This document shows, one piece after another, positions 8,500-16,167 of a stretch of 64,000 bases of DNA; the stretch's first letter is position 1, and the number at the start of each line of letters is the position of its first letter. The position numbers were made by a program, and so were the translations under genes. Under the pieces are notes generated by a model, which was given only the letters and a program-made list of their open reading frames with translations, had not been told where the DNA came from and made no database searches. Source of the DNA: Mobilitalea torta (GTDB lineage Bacteria; Bacillota; Clostridia; Lachnospirales; Lachnospiraceae); the NCBI RefSeq assembly GCF_050433395.1, contig NZ_JBNPXH010000013.1:130180-194179 (forward strand), given 5' to 3'.

Positions 8500-8841
8500 A
8501 TGCACGAACTGGGTATCATGTACCATATTGTTGAACAGGTATTGAAGGTGGCGGAATCAAACCGGCTCTCGGAGGTGGAGGCAATTGTCCTGCAGGTGGG
8601 GGAAATGTCTTCGGTGGTTCCAAGGTATCTTCATGCCTGCTTCCCCGCGGCAGTAGATGGGACCGTGCTTGAAAATACCAAATTAGAAATAGAAATACTC
8701 GCCGCCAATGGGATTTGCAGAAACTGCAGGAAGGTATATCCATTGCTGGAACATGCAAGGGTGTGCCCGGAGTGCAGGAGTGAAGAATTTGAGATAATCA
8801 GCGGAAGAGAGTTTTACCTGAAGGAAATCAGGGCGTGCTGA
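8500..8841 (+). CDS. hypA: Nickel metallochaperone HypA
   Basis: A 113-residue HypA. The N terminus MHELG supplies His2, the conserved nickel ligand, and the zinc site is formed by C73-x2-C76 and C89-x2-C92. HypA passes nickel with HypB to NiFe-enzyme precursors. It starts four bases after the oxidoreductase gene with GGAGGG upstream, so it is the last gene of the GntR-regulated operon. No hydrogenase, urease or CODH gene is nearby. Confidence 0.93.
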   Translation: MHELGIMYHIVEQVLKVAESNRLSEVEAIVLQVGEMSSVVPRYLHACFPAAVDGTVLENTKLEIEILAANGICRNCRKVYPLLEHARVCPECRSEEFEIISGREFYLKEIRAC

Positions 8842-8848
8842 GTTGATG

Positions 8849-8886
8849 AAAGGGGGTTCGGTTGTATTTTAGTCGGAGCCCTTTTT
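8849..8886 (+). terminator. Possible terminator after hypA
   Basis: An AAAGGGGGTTC arm and a GGAGCCCTTTTT arm can pair imperfectly across a roughly 16-base loop and end in a T-tract. Weak stem with a bulge. Confidence 0.4.
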
Positions 8887-8894
8887 CTCGTGTC

Positions 8895-8923
8895 TTGACA
8901 AGTCCGGCCGGTTGCGATATTAT
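8895..8923 (+). promoter_or_regulatory. Promoter of pssA-psd-phosphoesterase
   Basis: TTGACA (8895-8900), 17-bp spacer, TATTAT (8918-8923). Confidence 0.75.
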
Positions 8924-8971
8924 TTGGCAAGGGGCATACGCAGGAAAGCTGATATTAGGGGAGGATTTTTT

Positions 8972-9598
8972 ATGAATGGTTATTATGGCATACCAACCTG
9001 GTTAACCTATTTGAATATGATTTTTGGTGTGATCGGCGTGAGCTGTGCGTTTAGAAGCGATATTTCCACGGCCATAGTATGCCTGATTATTTCCGGCATA
9101 TGTGATATGTTTGACGGAACAGTCGCCAAATGTTTTAAACGAAGCGATTCTGAAAAAAGCTATGGTATCCAGATTGATTCATTAGCCGATGTCATCAGCT
9201 TCGGCGTGCTTCCGGGCGCAATCGGCCTCGCTCTTGGCATGGACCGCTTTCCCATGGTGATGGTGGTGGCGGTTTATATTCTCGCGGCACTGATCCGCCT
9301 GGCCTACTTTAATGTAACGGAGATGGTAATTCAGAGCAGCGGCAATCAATGCAGAACCTTTTACGAAGGGCTGCCGGTCACAAGCGTTGCGATTATCATA
9401 CCCTTTACCTATTTATTGAGCCTCTGGTTTGATTTTTCGCTTCCGAAATCCTATGGCATTCTTCTGGCGGTTATCGCAGTTCTTTTTGTTTCGAAGTTTC
9501 ATGTACAGAAGCTGAAAATGAGAACGATGCTTGCTCTGGGAGCGGTCAGCATCCCGGTTGTAGTGGTGCTGATTATTAAGGTTGTGATGCGCAGATGA
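8972..9598 (+). CDS. pssA: CDP-diacylglycerol-serine O-phosphatidyltransferase
   Basis: A 208-residue membrane enzyme that makes phosphatidylserine from CDP-diacylglycerol and serine. The CDP-alcohol phosphotransferase motif is visible as DGTVAK ... GIQIDSLAD (near residues 47-72), with Lys replacing the usual Arg of DGxxAR. Several hydrophobic helices follow (MVMVVAVYILAALIRLAYF, VTSVAIIIPFTYLLSLWF). An upstream TTG at 8912 lies inside the promoter -10 region, so the ATG at 8972, preceded by AGGGGAGG, is chosen. Overlaps psd by four bases; the two enzymes together produce phosphatidylethanolamine. Confidence 0.88.
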   Translation: MNGYYGIPTWLTYLNMIFGVIGVSCAFRSDISTAIVCLIISGICDMFDGTVAKCFKRSDSEKSYGIQIDSLADVISFGVLPGAIGLALGMDRFPMVMVVAVYILAALIRLAYFNVTEMVIQSSGNQCRTFYEGLPVTSVAIIIPFTYLLSLWFDFSLPKSYGILLAVIAVLFVSKFHVQKLKMRTMLALGAVSIPVVVVLIIKVVMRR

Positions 9599-10467
9599 GC
9601 GGCGTAGCCACCCATTCCGCCAAGGAAAGCGCCTCACTCAGGTTCCTCTATGGTACCCCTGCCGGACGGGCTGTGCTGAAGATACTTACGCAGCCTGTTT
9701 TTTCCGTTGTTGGCGGTGCTTTTCTAAAAATGCCGTTATCCACAATACTGATAGACAGCTATATACGGAAAAACGGGATTAATATGAAGCGATTTGCAAG
9801 GAAGCGCTATCGCTCCTTTCATGATTTTTTTATACGGGAATTAAAAGAAAAAGAATTTTCAGAGGAATGTCCCGCACATCTTTTGCTTGCCCCCTGCGAT
9901 GGAAAGGCATCGGCTTATACGATCTCAGGAGAGAACGCTTTTCGTATCAAAAACTCAGTATATACCATAGGGGATCTGCTGGAGGATGAAGTGCTTGCAA
10001 AGGATTTTACCGGCGGCACCTGTGTTATCTTCCGCCTCACTCCCGATGACTATCACCGGTATTGCTATGTTGATGACGGGGAGATTCTTGCCCGGAAGGA
10101 AATAAAGGGAGTGCTTCATACCGTACGTCCCATCGCCCATTGCCATTATCCTGTTTTTGTACGGAATAGCAGGGTGTGTACCATGATGCGCACAGCCCAT
10201 TTCGGTGATGTGATACAGATTGAAGTGGGAGCCTTGATGGTTGGGAAGATCCGGAACCATAAAAACTCCGGCAGCTTCTCCAGGGGCGAGGAAAAGGGAC
10301 TTTTTGAGTTTGGCGGTTCCACCATTCTTCTTCTTTTCAAGGAAGGCGCTGTTCAGATAAAGAAGGATATTCTGGCAGCCACTTTACGAGGAGAGGAGCA
10401 TGTCCTGCGTGTCGGGGAAGTAATTGGTGAAAAAGCGGAAGGAGGGCTTTCATCATGTGGGTTATAG
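9595..10467 (+). CDS. psd: Phosphatidylserine decarboxylase proenzyme
   Basis: A 290-residue proenzyme converting phosphatidylserine to phosphatidylethanolamine. The self-cleavage motif is GGST (FEFGGSTILLLF, near residues 238-249), the clostridial variant of LGST, whose Ser becomes the pyruvoyl group. Conserved His/Asp segments are present: LTPDDYHRYCY, VRPIAHCHYPVF, and AHFGDVIQIEVGALMVG. The ATGA overlap with pssA indicates translational coupling. It overlaps the next gene by 13 bases. Confidence 0.92.
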   Translation: MSGVATHSAKESASLRFLYGTPAGRAVLKILTQPVFSVVGGAFLKMPLSTILIDSYIRKNGINMKRFARKRYRSFHDFFIRELKEKEFSEECPAHLLLAPCDGKASAYTISGENAFRIKNSVYTIGDLLEDEVLAKDFTGGTCVIFRLTPDDYHRYCYVDDGEILARKEIKGVLHTVRPIAHCHYPVFVRNSRVCTMMRTAHFGDVIQIEVGALMVGKIRNHKNSGSFSRGEEKGLFEFGGSTILLLFKEGAVQIKKDILAATLRGEEHVLRVGEVIGEKAEGGLSSCGL

Positions 10468-11609
10468 CACTTATTTTGGCACTTTCGGCCTTTGTCGGAT
10501 TATTTGTAAACGCAGGCCGGAAGCTTTTTCTGTGGCTGAGGCCATTGTTTACCGGCGTCAGCCCGGTGATGTACGGTACGGTATACGGAGTGATCCTTAC
10601 AGCGGTTCTGGCTTTCTTTGTGGTTAGCCGTATACCGAACAATGGGTTGCCCCGTATTATTTTTAATATCGCGCATTATGCCCTTGGGTTTCTTTTATAC
10701 ATTATGATGCTTGCCAATCTAGTGGATTTGCTGCTGTTCCTGGGCAGGATCCTTCGTCTGTTGCCGGCGCAGCTGCCCCAGCAGGCTTCGATTGCCGCAG
10801 GAACCGCTGTATTGGTGATTGCGGCGGGGCTGTCGGTCTATGGCGCGGTTCATGCATCCGCAATCCAGACCGGCAGATATGAGGTACAGCTTCGCTTGGG
10901 GACAGAGGCGGAGGAAAGGGATTCCCTGCAAATCGCCTTGATCAGTGATCTGCATCTTGGATATGTGATGGAAGAAAATCATATGAAGAAAATCGTTGCG
11001 GCGGTAAATGACGTAAAGCCGGATCTTATCTGCATCGCAGGTGATATTTTTGACGGTGACGCCACATCGCTGAAGAATCCGGAAGCGCTTCAGCGCTTGT
11101 TCCGTGAGATGAAGGCAACCCATGGTGTCTATGCGGTTCACGGCAATCATGATGCCGGGGCAAGCTATGATCAGATGATGGATTTTCTCGCCGGAGCCGG
11201 TGTTCAGGTACTGAAGAACGAGGCGGTGGTCATTGACGGCAGAGTTGTTCTGGCGGGCAGAATGGACTCCTCACCCATCGGCAGGCAGGGGGAGGGGCGT
11301 AAAGCGCTGGAGCTTCCCCAGGGAACGGAAAATCTTCCGGTGATTGTCATGGACCACCAGCCCGGCAATATAAAAGAATACAGCGGGAATGTAGATTTGA
11401 TTTTCTGCGGGCATACCCATCAGGGACAAATGTTCCCCTTTAATCTGATTACCAATGCGCTGTTTGATGTGGATTACGGATATTATCAGATGCCGGATAA
11501 CGGGCCGCAGGTGATTGTCACCTCGGGGGCAGGAACATGGGGACCCCCTCAGAGGGTCGCCACTGACAATGAGATAGCGGCAGTTCGGATTGAATTTCCC
11601 TCCCAATAG
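10455..11609 (+). CDS. Membrane-anchored metallophosphoesterase (YkuE-like)
   Basis: A 384-residue protein. Residues 1-140 contain four likely membrane helices (start MWVIALILALSAFVGLFV). Residues 155-384 are a calcineurin-like phosphoesterase with the metal motifs ISDLHLG, GDIFDG, GNHD, and GHTHQGQ in order. Its catalytic domain probably faces outward or lies at the membrane surface. Family members act on phospholipid-type or UDP-linked substrates in some bacteria; here the co-transcription with pssA and psd suggests a membrane-lipid role (inference). Confidence 0.85.
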   Translation: MWVIALILALSAFVGLFVNAGRKLFLWLRPLFTGVSPVMYGTVYGVILTAVLAFFVVSRIPNNGLPRIIFNIAHYALGFLLYIMMLANLVDLLLFLGRILRLLPAQLPQQASIAAGTAVLVIAAGLSVYGAVHASAIQTGRYEVQLRLGTEAEERDSLQIALISDLHLGYVMEENHMKKIVAAVNDVKPDLICIAGDIFDGDATSLKNPEALQRLFREMKATHGVYAVHGNHDAGASYDQMMDFLAGAGVQVLKNEAVVIDGRVVLAGRMDSSPIGRQGEGRKALELPQGTENLPVIVMDHQPGNIKEYSGNVDLIFCGHTHQGQMFPFNLITNALFDVDYGYYQMPDNGPQVIVTSGAGTWGPPQRVATDNEIAAVRIEFPSQ

Positions 11610-11687
11610 CGGAAGCAATATGGCCGGAAAGCTTCTGAACTGTTACTGAAAATCAACAAAAATTTTGATCTGGTGCAAACCAACCCG

Positions 11688-11716
11688 TTGACAAATGACG
11701 TATAATATTCTATCAT
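11688..11716 (+). promoter_or_regulatory. Promoter of the GDSL hydrolase gene
   Basis: TTGACA (11688-11693), 17-bp spacer, TATCAT (11711-11716). It overlaps the ATG at 11695, arguing against that start. Confidence 0.7.
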
Positions 11717-11763
11717 ATAGTAATGATAACTATGTGACGTTGTATTTGAAAGAAGGTTGGAAG

Positions 11764-12477
11764 ATGCTGGAGCAAATGATTAAGATTGGAGTATTTGGCG
11801 ATTCGATACTGAAGGGAATACAGATCAATCCGGTAAACAAAAAATACTACGTAAATAATAATATCGATGCAGATACCTTAAGCAGGAAATACCCGATACA
11901 AATTCAAAATTATTCAAGCTTTGGATGCACGGTAAAAAAAGGCAGTGAACAGCTTAAGAAGAGACTGGAACAGGACTTGGGATGTGATGTGATTGTCATG
12001 GATTACGGCGGGAATGACTGCGATTTTAATTGGAAAGCCATCTCGGAAAATCCGGCGGGCAATCATTTACCCAACACACCAATCGAGCTTTTCACGGAGA
12101 TTTACTGCGGTATCATCGATACCTTGAAGAAAAAAGGGATCATACCGATCTTGACGACCCTTCCGCCCTTGGAGCCGCAGCGGTTTTTTGACTGGTTCTG
12201 CGGAAGCTTAAATAAAAAGAATATCCTTACCTGGTTAGGTGATATCAGTACCATTTATAATCATCAGGAAAGCTATTCCAGGGTAATTGAGAAGATTGCC
12301 ATGGAAACCCAGGTTCCGCTGATTGATTTAAGGGGAGCATTTTTGAAAGCAGGAGATGTGAAAGAATTACTTTGCGAGGATGGAACCCATCCCAATACCT
12401 TGGGACAGAAAGTCATTGCATCGTCTTTTGATCATTTTGCAAAGGGATTTGTAAATACCGTTCTTATGGCGCGTTGA
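11764..12477 (+). CDS. SGNH/GDSL-type hydrolase
   Basis: A 237-residue cytoplasmic hydrolase. Block I is GDSILKG (nucleophile Ser) just after the first strand, block III GGNDCDF supplies Gly/Asn oxyanion residues and block V DGTHPN gives the Asp-His of the triad. Substrates are typically acyl or acetyl esters of carbohydrates or lipids; nothing here narrows it down. The ATG at 11764 is preferred because AGAAGG lies seven bases upstream and the longer frame would begin inside the promoter. Confidence 0.85.
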   Translation: MLEQMIKIGVFGDSILKGIQINPVNKKYYVNNNIDADTLSRKYPIQIQNYSSFGCTVKKGSEQLKKRLEQDLGCDVIVMDYGGNDCDFNWKAISENPAGNHLPNTPIELFTEIYCGIIDTLKKKGIIPILTTLPPLEPQRFFDWFCGSLNKKNILTWLGDISTIYNHQESYSRVIEKIAMETQVPLIDLRGAFLKAGDVKELLCEDGTHPNTLGQKVIASSFDHFAKGFVNTVLMAR

Positions 12478-12495
12478 GTTAAGAGGAAGAAAAAA

Positions 12496-12837
12496 GTGGG
12501 TGGGGGAGATCACATAAATAACATGAGCAATATCGAAAATGTAAAGAAGCAGTATTCAAATTCAGATAACCTTAATATTAGAATAGCGATCCATGAAAAA
12601 TACAGTGTAAATAAACAGGGCTTTGGAAATTGGATTAATGAACAGTATGAAATACCGGAGGATTGCCGTATCTTAGAGCTGGGCTGCGGTAACGGTGATA
12701 TGTGGAAAGAAAAAATAAAGCATATCGGGAAGAACAGCACATTAATATTATCCGATTTATCAGAAGGTATGGTTGAGGAGGTAAAGGAAAAGTACAATAG
12801 CTATGAAAATGTGTCCTTTCAGCAAATCAATATATAG
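12496..12837 (+). pseudogene. Truncated class I SAM-dependent methyltransferase
   Basis: Only 113 codons. The N-terminal half of a methyltransferase is intact, with the SAM-binding motif I LELGCGNGDMW and the acidic motif II LILSDLSEGMV, but the frame stops directly after ENVSFQQINI, where intact relatives continue for about 130-150 more residues. A GTG at 12496 (AGAGGAAG upstream) or an ATG at 12523 could start it. No remnant of the missing half is recognisable before the convergent rsmH gene. Likely a broken gene, though a short transcript may be made. Confidence 0.7.
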
Positions 12838-12839
12838 AA

Positions 12840-12862
12840 GCTTCCGTTTTTATGCGGGAAGC
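12840..12862 (+). terminator. Small hairpin between the convergent methyltransferase fragment and rsmH paralogue
   Basis: GCTTCC (12840-12845) pairs with GGAAGC (12857-12862) around a T-rich loop. No clear T-tail; weak terminator candidate. Confidence 0.35.
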
Positions 12863-12907
12863 GGCTGACTACCTCCCAGGCTGAAACAGACCAGTGGATC
12901 GGGCGGA

Positions 12908-13957
12908 TCAAGCCTTTATAGCCCAACGCAATTTTGCACACCGGGCGCGGCTGTTGGAATTACATTCTTCCGCGGAGGGCCGGATAGCCTCGGGAGCGAT
13001 TTCTTTATAGACGCCTTCGCGATAGAAGTGCTGAAAGGATTTCTTGACGAGGCGGTCTTCCCCGGAATGAAACGTGAGGATAGCAACACGTCCGCCCTCA
13101 GCCATGGCCGCAGGAAGCTTTTCCAGGAATTCATACAGCACTTCGAATTCATTATTCACATCAATCCGTAATGCTTGAAAGCATCTCTGACAGGATTTTT
13201 TAATTTCATCATTTCTATCTTTTTCCGGGATGAATTTCAGTGCATCTTTAATAATTTGCTGGAGCTGGCTGGTTGTCACAATGTCGGCTCCCTTTTTTAT
13301 TGCAGTAACAATGGCGCGGGCGATTTCCGCAGAATGGGGCTCATCCGAATTTTCCAACAGCATACTGTGTAATTCATCCTGTGAAATGGTTTTAAGGCGT
13401 TCCGCCGCGGAGACGCCTTTTGACGGATTCAGCCGTAGGTCCAAGGGCCCTTCTGTTTTAAAAGAAAATCCCCGTTCAGGATTGTCGATCTGCATAGAGG
13501 AAACACCCAGATCCGCTAATATAAAATTCAACGGCCCTGCTTCGGCGGCAATTTGATCTATATTGGAAAAGTTCATTTGCCGAATGGTCAAAATCTCCGG
13601 GCCATAGCCTAAGCTCTCTAAGCGCTCCCTGGTACGCGGCAATTCAATAGAATCTACATCTGTAGCATATAAATGCCCCTTAGCATTCAGACATTTCAGC
13701 ATCTCCAGGGTATGACCGCCGTAACCTAAGGTTGCATCCAGTCCGGTTTGCCCGGGAGTGATCTGTAGGAATTCCAGGATTTCTTTAACGCAGATAGAGC
13801 GATGCATACCGGCAGGGGTACTGCCTTTTTGAATTACCTTTGCCACGGTATCCGCATATAACTCCGGCTGCAGTTCCTTATATTTATCTTTAAAAGTCTT
13901 TGGGTGAGTCCCTTTATATCTGATACGCCGCTGGTGTTTCTGTTCTTGATGATCCAT
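12908..13957 (-). CDS. rsmH: RsmH-type 16S rRNA (cytosine-N4) methyltransferase, probable paralogue
   Basis: A 349-residue protein with the MraW/RsmH motifs DATLGYGGHTLEML (SAM site), ADLGVSSMQID with ERGFSF, LDLRLNP and LTFHSGEDRLVK. RsmH makes N4-methylcytidine at position 1402 of 16S rRNA. The normal rsmH lies in the division/cell-wall (dcw) cluster; this copy is not near mraZ, ftsL or ftsI and has an N-terminal extension of about 75 residues rich in Lys, His and Arg, so it looks like a second, diverged copy. The ATG at 13957 with AAGGTGG upstream is preferred to the longer frame from 14047. Confidence 0.82.
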   Translation of the reverse strand: MDHQEQKHQRRIRYKGTHPKTFKDKYKELQPELYADTVAKVIQKGSTPAGMHRSICVKEILEFLQITPGQTGLDATLGYGGHTLEMLKCLNAKGHLYATDVDSIELPRTRERLESLGYGPEILTIRQMNFSNIDQIAAEAGPLNFILADLGVSSMQIDNPERGFSFKTEGPLDLRLNPSKGVSAAERLKTISQDELHSMLLENSDEPHSAEIARAIVTAIKKGADIVTTSQLQQIIKDALKFIPEKDRNDEIKKSCQRCFQALRIDVNNEFEVLYEFLEKLPAAMAEGGRVAILTFHSGEDRLVKKSFQHFYREGVYKEIAPEAIRPSAEECNSNSRARCAKLRWAIKA

Positions 13958-14111
13958 CCTTAATTCCACCTTTTCCAATATCTGTTTTTTTATATGTGAT
14001 TCAAAGCCTCTTAGAAGCCGGCGGTTCGGAATATTCCTGCCAGTCATATGATATCAAATGCACTTTGTAAAAGCAAGGAACACGTATATTTTATAAATAT
14101 TAATTTTATTG

Positions 14112-14140
14112 TTGACAAATAAATAATATTATCGTAATAT
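14112..14140 (+). promoter_or_regulatory. Promoter of the M20/ATC-hydrolase/Ssu-type operon
   Basis: TTGACA (14112-14117), 17-bp spacer, TAATAT (14135-14140) in a very A+T-rich region. Confidence 0.7.
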
Positions 14141-14160
14141 TTTTATAAATTGATAACATA

Positions 14161-14187
14161 TAAAACATACATATTTAGTATGTTTTA
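14161..14187. promoter_or_regulatory. Inverted repeat in the leader of the M20 operon, candidate operator
   Basis: TAAAACATAC (14161-14170) and GTATGTTTTA (14178-14187) are perfect 10-bp arms around a 7-bp spacer, beginning about 20 bp after the -10. A related half-site TTAAAACATA occurs at about 15583, between this gene and the next. Confidence 0.55.
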
Positions 14188-14240
14188 AAAAGATGATCTT
14201 TGAGAAAAGAAAAAAGCAGAAAGAAGAGGGGGAATCAGCA

Positions 14241-15560
14241 GTGGATGTTCTTGAAGAAAAGATAATACAATTGATTGAAAGGAACCGGAACAGAATACTG
14301 GAATTCGGCAGGGATATTTATGACCATGGAGAGCTGGGATACAAGGAGTTTCGTACCTCGGAAAAATTCGTTAATTTCATGGAAGGATTAAATCTGCCGG
14401 TGGAGAAGAAGCTGGCCATCACAGGAGCAAAGGCATATTTAAACAGAGAGAAGGCGGGCAATGTGTCGCTGGCTTTGATTGGGGAACTGGATGCTCTGCG
14501 AATCCCCCGGCATGCCCATGTGAATAAAGAGACCCAGGCGGCCCATTGCTGCGGGCATCATGCACAGCTGGCCGGGGTCATTGGTGCAGCCATTGCCTTA
14601 ACCGATGAACAGGTAGCTTCCGCATTGGATGGGCAGTTGATCTTCTTTGCTGTTCCGGCGGAAGAGTATGGTGAGGTTGAATTTAAAAATAAGTTGATAG
14701 AAGAGGGAAGAATCCAATATGGCGGCGGAAAATGTGAACTGATTCGCATCGGTGCTTTTGAGGATATTGATTTAAGTCTGGCCCATCATTCCTCAGAGGA
14801 GGGAGTCTCCTTTGGCAGCGGCAGCTGCAATGGATTTGTATCAAAGGTAATTAAAATCAAGGGAAAGGCGGCCCATGCAGCGGCGGCTCCCGAAAAAGGG
14901 GTGAATGCCCTTTCTGCAGCTTCTTTGGGGCTGCAGGCTCTCGGTTTGAATCGGGAGACCTTCCGTGACGGGGATCACGTCAGAGTCCATCCCATCATGA
15001 CGAAGGGCGGAGATTTAGTTAATGTGGTGCCCAACGATGTGGTACTGGAAACCCTGGTACGCGGCAAGACCTTAGATGCCTTTGCCGATGCCTCGGAAAA
15101 GACGGACCGCTCCTTTAAAGCGGGAGCCTATGCCCTTGGTGCGGGATACCGGATTGAAACGATGCCCGGATACCTTCCCGGTTTATCTCAACTATTTCCT
15201 GAGGAGGTTGTGGAAATTGCGAAGGAGCTGTTAGGAGAAGAAAAGGCAAAGGCTGCGGATATGGAAAGGCATGGCGGGGGTTCGACGGATGTCGGAGACC
15301 TTCAGCATATCATGCCGGTGTTTACCTTTCATACAGGCGGAACGGCAGGCGGCTTCCATCAGGTGGATTTTGATATTGTCGACGAAGAGGAGGCATATAT
15401 CCTTACGGCAAAGCTGTTTGCCCTATGTGCCTACCGGTTTTTAAAGGACGGGGCAAAATCAGCAAAGCAGGCTGTGGCTTCCTATCGGCCTAAATTTAAA
15501 GGGAAAGAGGAATATGTATCCTTTATGAATCAGTTTAATCGAATAGAAGAAAGCGATTGA
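14241..15560 (+). CDS. M20-family amidohydrolase/carbamoylase-like metallohydrolase
   Basis: A 439-residue zinc hydrolase of the M20 (AbgB/HipO/carbamoylase) superfamily. Metal-site motifs are GELDAL, HCCGHHAQ, PAEEYGE and a late HTGG. The dimerisation domain lies between about residues 195 and 320 (KGKAAHAAAAPEKGVNAL). The GTG at 14241 has an excellent AAGAGGGGG site eight bases upstream, unlike the ATG at 14193. It heads an operon with an ATC-hydrolase-like protein and an Ssu-type transporter; an M20 carbamoylase is the second enzyme of the known thiazoline-to-cysteine route, which makes N-carbamoyl-cysteine cleavage an attractive but unproven role. Confidence 0.82.
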   Translation: MDVLEEKIIQLIERNRNRILEFGRDIYDHGELGYKEFRTSEKFVNFMEGLNLPVEKKLAITGAKAYLNREKAGNVSLALIGELDALRIPRHAHVNKETQAAHCCGHHAQLAGVIGAAIALTDEQVASALDGQLIFFAVPAEEYGEVEFKNKLIEEGRIQYGGGKCELIRIGAFEDIDLSLAHHSSEEGVSFGSGSCNGFVSKVIKIKGKAAHAAAAPEKGVNALSAASLGLQALGLNRETFRDGDHVRVHPIMTKGGDLVNVVPNDVVLETLVRGKTLDAFADASEKTDRSFKAGAYALGAGYRIETMPGYLPGLSQLFPEEVVEIAKELLGEEKAKAADMERHGGGSTDVGDLQHIMPVFTFHTGGTAGGFHQVDFDIVDEEEAYILTAKLFALCAYRFLKDGAKSAKQAVASYRPKFKGKEEYVSFMNQFNRIEESD

Positions 15561-15627
15561 TTCATGCAGCTTTTTTTATCCCTTAAAACATATTAAACCT
15601 ATATAATTAATAAGAAAGGGAAACGAG

Positions 15628-16167
15628 ATGGGTAAGGAAAATTTTAAACCAGAGGGCTCCGTGCCCAGGGAAGTGGCAGTCAACGAGGTTCGGAAGGCCG
15701 CCAGACAATTTGCACTCTTATATTTTCACTTCAGCAAAGTACTCTATGATCGCTTTGGCCTTGAGGAAGCAAAAGAGATAGCACGGCAGGCTGTCTTTGA
15801 ACAGGCGGTGGACCGCTCCGATCAGCTGAAAGAGAAAGCGGCGGCACAAGGGTTAAAGACGGATACGGTGGAGGATTTCAGGAAGGTCATTGATTTACCG
15901 TTTTTGGGATGGGTGCCGGAATGGGGAGAAGACCATTGCCCATATGGGGAGATCTGGAGGGAATACATAAGAAAATACCCCTGGTTTAAAGAGCTGGCCC
16001 CTTTTTATTGTGATGTTATTGATACCACCACCATTGAGAATTTCACGGGACATCTTTCACACAGAATACTCCAAAATGTTATTTTAGAAGGCGAGAGCTG
16101 CCAACGGGAATACTTTGAAAGCGATAAAGTGAGGAGAGGAGAGTTCACCTATGGCACCAAAGGGTAA
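15628..16167 (+). CDS. L-2-amino-thiazoline-4-carboxylic acid hydrolase family protein
   Basis: A 179-residue soluble protein, start supported by AAAGGGAAA. The C-terminal region HCPYGEIWREY, PFYCDVIDTTTIENFTG and LEGESCQREYF matches my knowledge of the ATC-hydrolase family (conserved Cys, Tyr and a terminal CxxxxF/Y). In pseudomonads that enzyme opens the thiazoline ring of ATC to N-carbamoyl-cysteine. Many clostridial members are uncharacterised, so the exact substrate is not certain. Its 3' end overlaps the permease gene by 17 bases. Confidence 0.7.
   Translation: MGKENFKPEGSVPREVAVNEVRKAARQFALLYFHFSKVLYDRFGLEEAKEIARQAVFEQAVDRSDQLKEKAAAQGLKTDTVEDFRKVIDLPFLGWVPEWGEDHCPYGEIWREYIRKYPWFKELAPFYCDVIDTTTIENFTGHLSHRILQNVILEGESCQREYFESDKVRRGEFTYGTKG

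Noticed and set aside
11671..11682. TGGT-GCAA-ACCA resembling the GntR operator
   Set aside because: The spacer is four bases rather than three and the sequence differs from the two identical operators near gntR.
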